64,000 nucleotides of DNA from Quillaja saponaria (Eukaryota > Streptophyta > Magnoliopsida > Fabales > Quillajaceae). How positions within the stretch are numbered: position 1 is the first letter of the stretch; each line of letters starts with the position of its first letter. A program made the position numbers and the translations under genes. The notes beneath the pieces are model-generated. The model saw only the letters and a program-made list of their open reading frames with translations. It had not been told where the DNA came from and searched no databases. The stretch is taken from the NCBI GenBank assembly GCA_029379385.1, contig CM055614.1, positions 19,697,994 through 19,761,993 on the forward strand. The letters run 5' to 3'. Shown piece by piece: positions 1 to 10,707 of the stretch.

Positions 1-3000
1 AAGCTTCTATTGTTTTCAAAGAGAAGTCCCTTCCCAGGTGCAGATTTCAGGTATCGCAATATACGATGAACTGCATCCAAATGGTCGGAACGAGGGTCAT
101 GCATAAACTGGCTAACCACACTAACAGCATAAGCTATGTCTGGACGAGTATGAGATAGATAAATTAGCCTTCCAACCAGTCGTTGATATCTCTCTCTATC
201 AACATATTCTCCATCTCCACTTTGTAACTTGTGGTTTGTCTCAATAGGTGTAGTTGCAGGCCTACATCCAAGCATACCTGTCTCTTCAAGCAAATCAAGG
301 ACATATTGCCTTTGAGATAGAAAGATACCCCTGTCTGAATGAGCAACTTCAATCCCAAGAAAGTAACATAGCTTCCCTAAATCCTTGATTTCAAATTCCT
401 TGGCAAGATAACTTTTCAACTTAGATACCTCTGCAGGGTTATCACCTGTCACAACTATATCATCAACATAGACAATAAGGATAGTAATCCTCCCATGACA
501 GTGTTTTACAAACATTGTGTGATCAGCATTGCTTTGTTGGTATCCAAAAGAAATCATCGCCTTCTGAAATCTATCAAACCAGGCTCGGGGTGACTGTTTG
601 AGACCATACAAGGACTTCTTCAGCTTACATACCTTCCCTTCAGTCTTTTGACATGAGAAGCCTAGAGGGATCTCCATATAGACTTCCTCAGCAAGATCTC
701 CATGCAAGAACGCATTCTTTACATCCAATTGCTGTAAGTCCCAACCAAGATTTGCTGCACAAGAGATAAGAACTCTGATAGAATTCATCTTGGCAACAGG
801 AGCAAATGTTTCTTGATAATCCACCCCATAAGTTTGAGTGAATCCTCTTGCAACAAGTCTCGCTTTATATCTCTCAATCGTCCCATCAGCTTTTCTCTTA
901 ATGGTAAAGACCCATTTACAACCAACAGCTCGTTTTCCATGAGGGAGACTAGCAAGCTCCCAAGTATCATTCTTGGATAAGGCTTTCATTTCCTCAACCA
1001 TTGCATCCTCCCATTTAGGATCAGCAAGAGCTTCTTTCCAATCCTGTGGAATAGACACAGAAGACAGAGTGGAGACAAATGCTCTATATGATGGAGACAA
1101 AGATTTATATGAGACATGATTAGAGATAGGATGATGAGTACAAGTCCTAACTGCTTTTCTAATTGCAATAGGAAGATTAGTATCATCAATGACAGGAGAA
1201 TCATGAGGTGTATTTGAAGAAGGAATAGCATCAGGAGACTTACAAGGATGTACCGGCATGGAAGCTGGGTCTGGAGAGAACTCTTGGCTAGGTAAAGCAG
1301 GTTCGATGGCTATTTTTCCATGTTGTCTACATCTGCGGCTATACTTAAGCAAATCCGGCTTTGCTAGCCTCGTATGAATCTCATTATTCCTCACTTCTTC
1401 CAGTATACTCTCATCCTGTTTTGCTTCATCTTCCTTCTCTTTCATTCTGTCCTCTATTAACAACTCAGGTAGCCACTCCCCCTTACTACCATAAGACACC
1501 TCTTCCTCACTATTACTCTCCCCCTGAAAAGGTGTCGTGGAGAAATAAGGATTGGATTCATGAAAAGTGACATCCATGCTAACATAAGTCTTCCTAGTAG
1601 GAGGATGGTAGCATTTGTATCCCTTCTGAGTGGCAGAGTACCCAATAAATATACATTTCAGTGCTCGATGATCAAGCTTACTGATGTTCTTTCCGTGCTC
1701 ATGAACAAAGCAAACACAACCAAATACTTTAGGAGGAACCACAAAGGAACAATTACCTTGAAGAACATCCAGAGGGGTGTTAAAATCAAGAGTCCGAAGA
1801 GACATACGGTTAATGAGATAAGCTGCAGAGAGAACTGCATCTCCCCAATAAGCTTTAGGGACATTCATAGTAAACATGAGGGACCGTGCTACCTCCAAAA
1901 GATGTCGATTTTTGCGTTCAGCTGTACCATTCTGAGCCGAGGTGTCAACACAACTAGTTTGATGCATTATGCCATGATCCCGAAGATATTTCTGAAAATT
2001 ACCCTCTGTATACTCTGTACCATTATCACTCCTTAAAATCTTAACTTTACAATCAAACTGTGTACAGACAAGTTTATGAAACATCTGAAAACAAGTGAAT
2101 ACTTCATTTTTAGCACGCAATAAGTACACCCAGGTAGTGCGACTAAAACAATCAATGAATGTAACAAACCACTTGTAACCAGATAAAGATACAACACGAC
2201 TAGGACCCCAAACATCAGAGTGAATAAGAGCAAAAGGAGTAGTACTTTTATTATTCAATAAAGGATAAGAAGCACGCTTATGTTTAGCAAATTCACAGGC
2301 ATCACATAGCAAATTGTTCATAGTACAATGCTTAAGTAAGTCTGGAAACATGTTTCCTAGAACCAAAAAAGATGGGTGTCCTAAACGGCGATGCCACTGA
2401 ACTAACTGCTGTTGAGAAGTAATAGAAGCACTACTCTGAAGAGATTGACTAGAAGCAACTGTGCCAACTGTGTTTGCCAAAATACTAGGACCATATTCCA
2501 ATAAGTATAGCCCATCTTGCTCTTTACCATAGCCAATCGTTCTTCCTGTTCCCAGTTTCTGAAATTTACAACAAGAAGAATCAAATATAGCTTGGCAATT
2601 TAAGTCTCTAGTGGTTGAGCTAATTGACAAGAGATTCATGGAAAATTTAGGAACGTGAAGGACAGAAGACAATGGTAAGGTAGGAGTGCACTGAATAGAA
2701 CCTTTCCCAGAAATAGTGGACAAGGAGCCATCGGCTACCCTCACCTTGTCTTTACCAGAACAAGGGAAATAAGTAGAAAAATTTCTAGAAGTACCAGTCA
2801 TATGGTCGGAGGCTCCAGAATCAATGATCCAAGGCTCTGAATCTGTGGTGGAATGAGTGCCAAGGGCATGATGAGAAGAGGCATGATGAGAAGATGCAGC
2901 TGAAGTGGAAGGACAACCATCAAGTTTTGCCATCAGACGCCTAAGATGCTGCATTTCTTCAGGATTAAGTGCACTTGATTCCGTAGAAGGTGATGACTCA

Positions 3001-3929
3001 ACAGTGTCAGAGACATGAGCTCGTGATCTAGGCGGTCCTACAAACCTGCCACCTCTGCCTCTAGTAGGACGACCATGTAACTTCCAACATGTGTCTCTAG
3101 TATGACGAGTCTTACCACAATAATCACACTGCAAGTCATCCTTATCACTACCCCTTGCAATCTCAATCCCTCTAGTATGCACTCCTTTAGATTCTTTCGG
3201 AATAGGAGTTGCTACCATTGCAGATCTCTCACGAGTTACTACATGAAGCATAACTATCCTCCTACTCTCCTCCTGTTGTACATAAGCATATGTCTGCCTC
3301 AGATTTGGAAAAGGATCTCTTCCCAAAACCTGAACTCTAATCTGATCATACTCAAGATTAAGTCCAGCCAAGAAATCATACACTCTCTCCTTATCCACCA
3401 CCTTCTTGTAAGAAGCTGCATCCGCAGGATGTACTGGCTGATACTCCTGATAGTAATCCAACTCTTGCCATAAACCACTCAGTTCAGCAAAGTACTGAGC
3501 AATAGTCAATTCTCCCTGCTTAGTCTCATGGAGCTTCTTCCTAAGCTCAAAGACTTGAATATCATTTCCAACTTGAGAATAAGTTTGGCACAAAGCTGTC
3601 CACATCTTATCAGCAGAATCAAGTAACAAATAACCACGGGAGATTTGTGGTTGCATAGAGTTAATCAACCACGACATCACTAAGGAGTTTTCCGAAATCC
3701 ATGACTCCAATAATGGATCTCCATCAGCTGGTTTCCTTTTGCTACCAATAACATAACCATACAACCCACGTGCCTGAATAAATAATAGACACGAGCGAGA
3801 CCAAGCCAAGAAATTGTTGCCATCAAACTTCATCGGGCTAATTTGGAGGGAAGGATTATCGTTAGAGATTCCAACTCTACTCCTACTCCCACTACTGCCA
3901 TTCCCAGGACTAACAACTTCCTCTGACAT
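1..3929 (-). CDS. Copia gag-pol polyprotein (partial, no stop in 1,309 codons)
   Basis: I read the frame codon by codon from ATG at 3929 to the window edge and found no stop. Domains in order: a copia gag domain near the N-terminus (MKFDGNNFLAW, then a gag body); a CX2CX4HX4C zinc knuckle at C268/C271/H276/C281; an aspartic protease with DSGAS, Asp at residue 370; a GAG-pre-integrase segment (WHRRLGHP); an integrase with D572, D635 and E671, giving the D-35-E spacing of the family; then reverse transcriptase with DVKNAFLHGDL and the YVDD active site at residues 1154-1157. RNase H, expected next, is beyond the edge. All visible catalytic residues are present, so the polyprotein could be functional. 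The frame precedes only the window edge, which is why no stop codon is seen. Confidence 0.95.
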   Translation of the reverse strand, partial: MSEEVVSPGNGSSGSRSRVGISNDNPSLQISPMKFDGNNFLAWSRSCLLFIQARGLYGYVIGSKRKPADGDPLLESWISENSLVMSWLINSMQPQISRGYLLLDSADKMWTALCQTYSQVGNDIQVFELRKKLHETKQGELTIAQYFAELSGLWQELDYYQEYQPVHPADAASYKKVVDKERVYDFLAGLNLEYDQIRVQVLGRDPFPNLRQTYAYVQQEESRRIVMLHVVTRERSAMVATPIPKESKGVHTRGIEIARGSDKDDLQCDYCGKTRHTRDTCWKLHGRPTRGRGGRFVGPPRSRAHVSDTVESSPSTESSALNPEEMQHLRRLMAKLDGCPSTSAASSHHASSHHALGTHSTTDSEPWIIDSGASDHMTGTSRNFSTYFPCSGKDKVRVADGSLSTISGKGSIQCTPTLPLSSVLHVPKFSMNLLSISSTTRDLNCQAIFDSSCCKFQKLGTGRTIGYGKEQDGLYLLEYGPSILANTVGTVASSQSLQSSASITSQQQLVQWHRRLGHPSFLVLGNMFPDLLKHCTMNNLLCDACEFAKHKRASYPLLNNKSTTPFALIHSDVWGPSRVVSLSGYKWFVTFIDCFSRTTWVYLLRAKNEVFTCFQMFHKLVCTQFDCKVKILRSDNGTEYTEGNFQKYLRDHGIMHQTSCVDTSAQNGTAERKNRHLLEVARSLMFTMNVPKAYWGDAVLSAAYLINRMSLRTLDFNTPLDVLQGNCSFVVPPKVFGCVCFVHEHGKNISKLDHRALKCIFIGYSATQKGYKCYHPPTRKTYVSMDVTFHESNPYFSTTPFQGESNSEEEVSYGSKGEWLPELLIEDRMKEKEDEAKQDESILEEVRNNEIHTRLAKPDLLKYSRRCRQHGKIAIEPALPSQEFSPDPASMPVHPCKSPDAIPSSNTPHDSPVIDDTNLPIAIRKAVRTCTHHPISNHVSYKSLSPSYRAFVSTLSSVSIPQDWKEALADPKWEDAMVEEMKALSKNDTWELASLPHGKRAVGCKWVFTIKRKADGTIERYKARLVARGFTQTYGVDYQETFAPVAKMNSIRVLISCAANLGWDLQQLDVKNAFLHGDLAEEVYMEIPLGFSCQKTEGKVCKLKKSLYGLKQSPRAWFDRFQKAMISFGYQQSNADHTMFVKHCHGRITILIVYVDDIVVTGDNPAEVSKLKSYLAKEFEIKDLGKLCYFLGIEVAHSDRGIFLSQRQYVLDLLEETGMLGCRPATTPIETNHKLQSGDGEYVDRERYQRLVGRLIYLSHTRPDIAYAVSVVSQFMHDPRSDHLDAVHRILRYLKSAPGKGLLFENNRS

Positions 3930-4436
3930 GCTTAAGTAGAGAAATCAGCAAAGAAAACCAGCACTGGATGAACTAAAATACAGAGAACTCAACACCCACC
4001 ACCCACACAATCAACAAAACACCCAACCCTCTCAACAATACCTCCAGAACACTACCCAGAACTCAGAAGTACCTGCAGGCAACAAGATCATCCAAACAGA
4101 TTCGAGAAACAGTACCCGCACCTAGGAGAATCGGGTCTGTGAGCTCTTTCTCCAAAAAACCAGGTTTTTCCTCCCAAGCAACCCTCGAAATCCCCTCTCC
4201 TATTCCACTCGAAGTCACCGAGGGCCTGAAGGAGGGAGACAGCTGCTTAACACGGCCGGAATTGAAGAATTCCGAGTTAGGTCACGAACTCAAAAGAGGC
4301 AAAATAGACCTCTGAAACTGCAGCAGATGGAGACGAAAACCTGGGGGTTTTGTTCGTCTTCTCGAGGCGAATCTGCCTGTGGTCTTCAATCCTGAAAAAG
4401 TCGCCGGAAAGTGTCGTACACGGCGGCGCCGGCGCT

Positions 4437-4499
4437 GGTCAACGGCGGCTCTACGGCGGTCAACGGCGACTCTGCGGCGGTCAACGGAGGTCCTAGCAG
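4437..4499 (-). repeat. Three 21-bp GC-rich tandem repeats in the copia leader
   Basis: Units begin with ggtcaacgg at 4437, 4458 and 4479, a period of exactly 21 bp. They lie between the primer-binding site and gag. A 109-codon minus-strand frame starting in the LTR (4611-4282) would read the repeat as a seven-residue Arg-rich period, but it crosses the LTR and the primer-binding site and is not convincing as a gene. Confidence 0.8.
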
Positions 4500-4513
4500 A
4501 GATTAGGGTTTTG

Positions 4514-4525
4514 GCTCTGATACCA
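4514..4525 (-). promoter_or_regulatory. Primer-binding site (initiator Met tRNA type)
   Basis: The minus strand reads TGGTATCAGAGC immediately after the LTR, the standard plant copia primer-binding sequence complementary to the 3' end of initiator methionyl tRNA. Confidence 0.9.
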
Positions 4526-4645
4526 TGATGAGTTGAGTGAATCAAAGTATATTCATCATATTCAAAGTATGTACATCCTAGTATATATACTAGACAAGGG
4601 TTATTACCCAAACACCCTTATTACCCTTAACACACATACACAACA
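4526..4645 (-). repeat. Copia 5' LTR (120 bp)
   Basis: On the minus strand it begins TGTTGTGTATG and ends CTCATCA directly before the primer-binding site, so it has the TG...CA ends of an LTR. It is short for a copia LTR. A 16-bp perfect palindrome containing TATATATA lies at 4578-4593 and is the likely TATA box. The right border rests on the TG terminus and is less certain by a few bases. Confidence 0.75.
4578..4593 (-). promoter_or_regulatory. TATA-like palindrome in the copia LTR
   Basis: The 16 bases ctagtatatatactag read the same on both strands and include a TATA core, about 55 bp upstream of the primer-binding site on the minus strand. This is the only TATA-like site in the LTR. Its function is inferred from position. 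Confidence 0.45.
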
Positions 4646-4729
4646 CTTTGGATTTTGTATATTTATGCTACTTTTCAAACCATATCATTTCAAGTATCGT
4701 GCCTGTTCTAATATTCTATTTCTTTGTAG

Positions 4730-7700
4730 AGGGGTGAACGGATTGAACAAAGTGTTTCAAGGATGATGACAATAATTGATCTTGCTCGAAACATCCGTGA
4801 ACGTCACAACAAGCCTCTGAAAACACCACTTAGGTATCTCTCTAACCTCGTCTCACATGCACCCATTCACTCACCTTTATATCTTTCTCTTTAGTTTTTA
4901 TTTTATTTAACTATCTTTGTATGCTGGCTGATTTCAATTACTTCCACATAAGGATTCATAGAGACAAATAAGGCAAATTTTAGTTCATATTAATCTAACG
5001 GGGTTTTTTTTTCTTGAAAATCTGCTACTGCAGGAAGATGGTTATAGTTCATCCTGATAAAGACTTTCTCAATGATATAGTGGAAAAGCTGAAAGAGGTA
5101 CATCATTGACTCCAGTGGCTTCTTTTCTATTAGAGACAATTTACTTTCTGAAAATCATTTTATCATTTTTAGTCATGCATATATTTGTGTCATTCTTAAG
5201 TTGTAAACTGACTGCTTTTTGTCATTAGTATTGATTTACTTCTGTAAGTTTTTGTTGAGGTTGAGTTTCTCCATTTTAGATGTTTTCTGTAACTTAGTTT
5301 TTCTTTATTTTCTTTTTCTTGTCATACAGAAGCGCCCTTGCTCTTCCTTTTCAATCCTTGTATATGGAATAGTTTTTCTGGATGAAGAGGCCCACCCTTT
5401 ATGGTTCTGTTACTTCTTAAAATTACAATTTTTTTAAAAAGTAATGATTTTATTAATGAAAAAAGGTCATATCTTTGTACACAAGGCGGGTATAGACACA
5501 ACCCACCAGAGGCAAATTAACAGTTTTGACTATAGTTTTTTGTTATTCTCTTCTTTTGCTTAGGTCATCCTCTGGCATTGATAACATCGGTTGATTTGAA
5601 ATACTAACAATTCTAGATATGAGAGGTTGATTCTAAGTCCTTACAATTCTGGATATGTGAGCAGAAGAATCTTTGTGATAAAGAACAAGCTTTTGATCCC
5701 AAAGATCTGAAAATCCATGTTTATGAAATTTGAACAAGTTTTTTATGCTCACTATCATATAGAATTAAAACACATGTGCCACAATTATGATACGCTGAAA
5801 GCAGCTGGTGCAGAGTATTCCGCTCCATATGGACTACAACCAGAAAACATTGTGATCCTTACCCCCAAATGTATGGGATTAGCTATGTAAATCCTTAATT
5901 AAAACTAATTGGAACAATCTACTTATATTTTCAAAATTCAATCATACATAGCACTAAATTCTGCATGAATACTTTTGCATCCATATATTTATTGTGTAAT
6001 TATTGGTCTCCATCTTACCCTCTTTGGTATCTTGTTGAGGTTTTTCTCTCTTATGCACCTTGGCATCCCATGTCCATATGATATTCAGATGATTTTCCCT
6101 AATACTAATTTTTTCTCTTTCACTTTCATTTCTGCTTGATTTTTCTATTTTATGCATGCAAGATTTACAATCTCTGCATTATACATGTTTTTTTTTTTTT
6201 GTTTTTGTTTTTTGAGAGTCTGAACGAAAGGAAAGGAAAGATAGCAGAGGACTAGTAAAGGGAAGGTAGTTAGAGGACGATGGGTGGATCGGTTATCCTG
6301 TCCCTCATTTGGATGTTGTAAGATGATTCACAAGGAAATGGAAGGGTTTGTCTATTCCTTGTTTGGTTGAAGAGTAGTAAAGGAAAGGAAATGATAAATC
6401 ATTCCACAATTTTACAATTATGTTCTTTATTTATTGAGGATAGGAAATATAAAACTTAGGTGTATAGTTCAGTTGGGGTAAACATCATGAACTCACGTAA
6501 AGGTTTCTCTCCTCCAAAACCCACCAATTTGAAGGGAATTGTAAAAGAATGGGCTTTGTAAGGTATTCAAAGGATAAGGCACTCCATCTATATCCATTCC
6601 CTTTAAATAAAAAAGATCTCAAACAAGGGATGGAAACCTCCCATGTACTTTTTCCTTTCCGTCTCCTTCTTCCCCCTAATCCAGATAAAGTTTAAAACTA
6701 TTAGTGGATGTATCTCTTAGATTTATCCTTCTACTTCACTTGCATCCTTTGGATACAATTACATAACAAATAATTGTCAGCAAACCTGCTTTTTTTTTTT
6801 TTCCTTGGTCAATATTAAATAATCTAAATAATTCTGTATCTACTAGTACATGTATGCTTGTTAATATGTTGTACCCTTTACTCATAATGATTTTGTTTTG
6901 GCTTCTGTTTAGCATCTACATTATATTATTATTTTATTATCACAGTGCTATACTAAAGAAACAGCATTTTCTTTGTTTTCACTATGGTGCACACCTTGCC
7001 CGGGCTTCCAAAGATCTTGAGGCCTTGATGTGCCTTGTACCTTAACATCTAAGCTAAGCTTTAAATTGTTGTCATGGTTATTTTTGACGATACCAGCAGT
7101 TAAAAAATTTACTCTGTATGGTGATTGATGTTCCATACGTTTTCTTAATGAAGCAAGAATATATATTGTGCTATTTTTCTTTTTCCTCTTTCCAATTTTG
7201 GTGGCATTTGGTACGATTCAAAACTGTTTGATGATCTTACATTTGCATTGCAGTATGTACTAGAGGAACTCAATGTACGATATCTCGAGCCATGTGATAA
7301 TCCTCTCGAATATGCGTCTCTACGTGCAGAACCTGACTTTAGGTATGTGGATGGATTGCTTTTTCTCTTCAGGAAGTCTGGGTTTGCTTTCTGAGATTAT
7401 GTTTCTTGTTATTTTGTTTGGTTCTCTAGCGTACTTGGTAAACGGCTTGGAAAATCTATGGGACTTGTAGCCAAGGAAATAAAGGCAATGCCACAGGATG
7501 ATATTTTGGCTTTCGAGCAAGCTGGAGAAGTCACGATTGCAAATCACCATCTGACACGGACTGATATTAAGGTGCTAATCTGTTGTTTCTGTGCATAACC
7601 ATGTAATCTTTTTTGCATTGTATATGGGTAGTCAATAATCTAAGGCTTAGAAAGATTAGTATTCAAGATCTGTACACAAGTAAATATACTAAAGACTATA

Positions 7701-10700
7701 AGATAATATGACATTTTAAGTCATAGAAAGGTTTCCGTGAACAGTTTCTGCATTTATATACCCGTTAAGGTTTTTGTTGCTTCTACAAACCGTTTAGAGA
7801 AATTTTGACACCAAAATTCTAAGAGCTTGGAATTGGTGTTGAAGTGCTAGAGGATTCAAGTAGTTGGAACAAAGAAGACTGCAGGATGACAAAAAATAAT
7901 GTGGATAGAAATGGGTGTATAAAAGGTTTAGACAGTAATTTAATCATGGATAGGATTGAATGGGAGGAGGAAATTGGTGTGGAGGAGATCAACTAGTTCT
8001 TCGAGGAACCATGTAGACTTGTGTTTGTTGTTTGTTTTGTTTATATCAAGAATAACCATAGTATAAAAACAAATGTAATTAGAACATGTATGAATTTCTT
8101 CTTAGGAAAAATTGGTATATTGGAAGATGTGGTTGTAGAAGGGGCACTAGATAGTGTAGCCTTGGATAAAATTGAAAGGCAAAAGAGTGTCTATGTGGAG
8201 ATCCTGGAAGAGTCCATATAGTTTTATTAGGGATTTATGTAGCTGACTTATATATTTGCGATTGAGGCTTTTCACTCTACTATGATCCAATGGGCCAGAC
8301 AAGGTGTACAAGCTTCATGTCCTAAGCAAGTGGAAGGCTAATTTTTTTCATCAGAATATTGAAATAGATTGTTCTAATTTTTAGTTTCTTTCATTCTTTC
8401 TGATTTTCAGGTTGTCCGTGATTTCAAACTTCCTGATGGTATAACTGAGAAGGAGATGGATGCGGCTGGAGATGGTAAGAATCATTCATAAATTTTACTG
8501 GCTCTGTCCGCTGTGAACTGACTTTAAGGGCCTGATTTCAAGCTTTTCAAAATAACATTTTCAACTACCAGATTTGCGTAGTCCCTTTTTGTGCACACGA
8601 CACCAAAAATTGTTTGTCTTTTGAAAATTTTTCCCTATTATATTCTGCCAAAAACCTGTTCCAAATATGAACATGTCATACTCTGTGGTGTTTGGTTCTG
8701 ACCTTATAGCTTTATTTGTTTTAGGTGATGTGTTAGTGATTTTGGATTTGCTTCCGGATGACTCACTATTTGAGGCTGGTGCTGCTCGTGAGGTAAAACA
8801 TGTCACTGAAGCTGGATTTTTGGAGGATAAATGTCCATACTAATAACGCAGACTTTAAGGATTTATTGTCTGGCTATGTATTTTTGTTGTTGCACAGTCT
8901 TTTTTCCCTAACGTATATCTAGCAACAATTTGTTAAAAAACTGACATGAACTTGATGTTATAGTTTATAATATGGCTCCCCCTGAATGGTCATTAGCAGT
9001 ATTTTCTCCAATATGACAATTATGTGCCATTAATGTCTTTCTCATCTGATGGATGGATTCTCAATTCATTCCCTGTAGATTGTCAATAGAATTCAGAAGT
9101 TGAGGAAAAAAGTTGGGCTTGAACCAACTGACTCGGTAGAGGTTTATTTCGACTTGCTGGATGAGGATAAATCAATTTCAGAAAGAGTTTTGCGCTCACA
9201 AGTATGTTCATTTGTGAATTAGTTTAATAACATTGGCATTTGGCATGCAAATAACGTTTTTTTTTTTTTTTTTTTTGGGGGTTCTGGCATGCATCTTATA
9301 ACCTAAAATATATAGCTAGATGTTTTTCTAAGCAAAACTTAAAGCCCCATGGAAGCTTCGAGTATGCTATTCTTCATTTGACTATTTACTTGTGTCCTCT
9401 TTTTCTGGTCTAATCTTGCTTGTGCCAGGATTTGCCAACCTCAGCTTTCTGTTGAGTTTCTTTTAATTTTCTGTAGAAAACTTATTAGATTAATCATTCA
9501 TCTTTTGATTGAGTTGCATTATACATTATTAAAATGTGTATAATTCACATTGTTTGCAGGAATCCTACATAAAGGATGCTATTGGTTCTGTGTTGCTTCC
9601 ATATTCTGTGATGCCTTCACATGCAGTAAGTTGCATAACTTCAGGGCTTCACAATTTTATTACCATGGGCTACTTATAAGTTTCTTGTGTGCATCTGATA
9701 TATTTTACTTCAATAAAAATGTATAATAAAAGATTTTTTTACATGACCTATATGTATGAGAAACTCGTATAAGCCACTCAGCAATCCGTTAGGACATTAG
9801 GTGCAGATTTTTGGTTTTAGAATAAAAAAGAGGGCAATAAAATGGGAGGAGATGACAGTTGAGAAGTAAAACACTGACAGCCAAGAAAACTCATGATTGA
9901 AATCCAGATATCTGTTCTAGGGAATGGGTTAACTTCTCCATCCTCCCTGTTTACTATGGTTAAGGTTTCATGTGCCTTAGTGGGGGTCTCTAGGCTCCTA
10001 GGGTCAAAGATCCCTTAATAAAGAGAGGAAAGTTCTGCAATAATGGCGTCATCAGACCTGGGATCTGTGTTACCCGCTTTAATTCATGGGTCTATCATGT
10101 TTTCATTATACTCTGATTTTATATTGCATACCGTTATAGTGTAATATTATTTTCCTGTCTCTGATTTTCCTTCTTGTTCAAACTGCAGGTCAGCCTTGGT
10201 GAGGAGAGGTTCCATGGGATATCTGGCATGTCTTTTGCTATCATTTTGACAAGACCAGCTCTAATATTTAACTCCAAAGCCATGCATACGCTGTATTCAG
10301 GTTCATTTTTATACCTCTTTCTCCAGCATCAAGGACAAGTTGAATTCCTAGACGTCTGCCTTTCTTATTCCTTGCCAATTATAACTAGGGTTCCCAGCTG
10401 ACATTATTTAATGCTTGCAGGTAGCACAACATTTGAACATAATCTGCAAACTTACTTGCTATCCAGGGATTATTCAAATTTGAAATCCGAGTTTCAGAAT
10501 GGAAATCGCAAGGTTTGATTTTATTTACAGAGGCTGTATCTCTGTCAGAGTTAATGGTCATGGAGAATGTAGTATTGATTGCGCATTTTGTCTGTTTTGC
10601 AGAAAATTATAGATTCAATTGAAAAGCAACCTGCCGTGGAATTACTTTTGGGTGAACATTTCTTTTTAACAGTTGCAGACCATTATCTTTGGGAAAAACA

Positions 10701-10707
10701 TGGGTAA
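4730..10707 (+). CDS. Cytosolic isoleucyl-tRNA synthetase, C-terminal eleven exons
   Basis: The enzyme charges tRNA-Ile with isoleucine in the cytosol. Coding exons: 4730-4833, 5034-5097, 7254-7342, 7430-7571, 8411-8474, 8725-8792, 9079-9201, 9560-9625, 10189-10300, 10421-10512 and 10603-10707, ending at TAA 10705-10707. All junctions are GT/AG and all phases agree, giving 342 residues. The first exon (RGERIEQSVSRM... LARNIRERHNKPLKTPLR) and second (KMVIVHPDKDFL) belong to the anticodon-binding region after the catalytic core; the C-terminus ends LLLGEHFFLTVADHYLWEKHG. The catalytic domain, with HIGH and KMSKS-type motifs, must lie left of the window. A plant cytosolic IleRS is about 1,180-1,190 residues, so roughly the last 30% is here. 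No lesion is seen. The organellar enzyme is a different, bacterial-type protein and a poorer match. Confidence 0.93.
5098..7253 (+). other. Large IleRS intron, no gene seen
   Basis: This 2.16-kb intron holds T-rich stretches (for example 6187-6212 and 6789-6802) and one possible MITE at about 6295-6640, whose ends share a weak inverted match built on tccct..tttg. I see no coding sequence or tRNA in it. The other introns over 300 bp (7572-8410, 9202-9559, 9626-10188) are also without recognisable genes; one has a long T run at 9257-9277. Confidence 0.5.

Larger units (their letters stand above)
1..4645 (-). mobile_element. Ty1/copia LTR retrotransposon, 5' portion, in antisense within an IleRS intron
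   Basis: The element reads right to left: a 120-bp LTR (4526-4645), a primer-binding site matching the initiator-Met tRNA end (4514-4525), a leader of about 585 bp, then one long gag-pol frame that leaves the window at position 1. The RNase H domain, the polypurine tract and the other LTR lie outside. The intact frame suggests a young insertion. The outer LTR edge is followed at 4646-4650 by ctttg, a possible 5-bp target duplication whose partner is not visible. The LTR edge is 84 bp from the first synthetase exon at 4730, so it appears to sit in an intron of that gene, opposite in direction. I infer the intron location because the upstream exons are outside the window. Confidence 0.93.

Noticed and set aside
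1560..2036. Plus-strand 158-codon frame
   Set aside because: It is antisense to the copia integrase region, which has clear family motifs on the minus strand; the frame has no similarity.
3102..3473. Plus-strand 123-codon frame
   Set aside because: Antisense shadow of copia gag.
4282..4611. Minus-strand 109-codon Arg-rich frame
   Set aside because: It starts in the LTR and crosses the primer-binding site; its repeats come from the 21-bp DNA repeat. No family resemblance.
8021..8221. Frame in an IleRS intron
   Set aside because: Lies wholly within an intron with good splice sites and has no recognisable domain.
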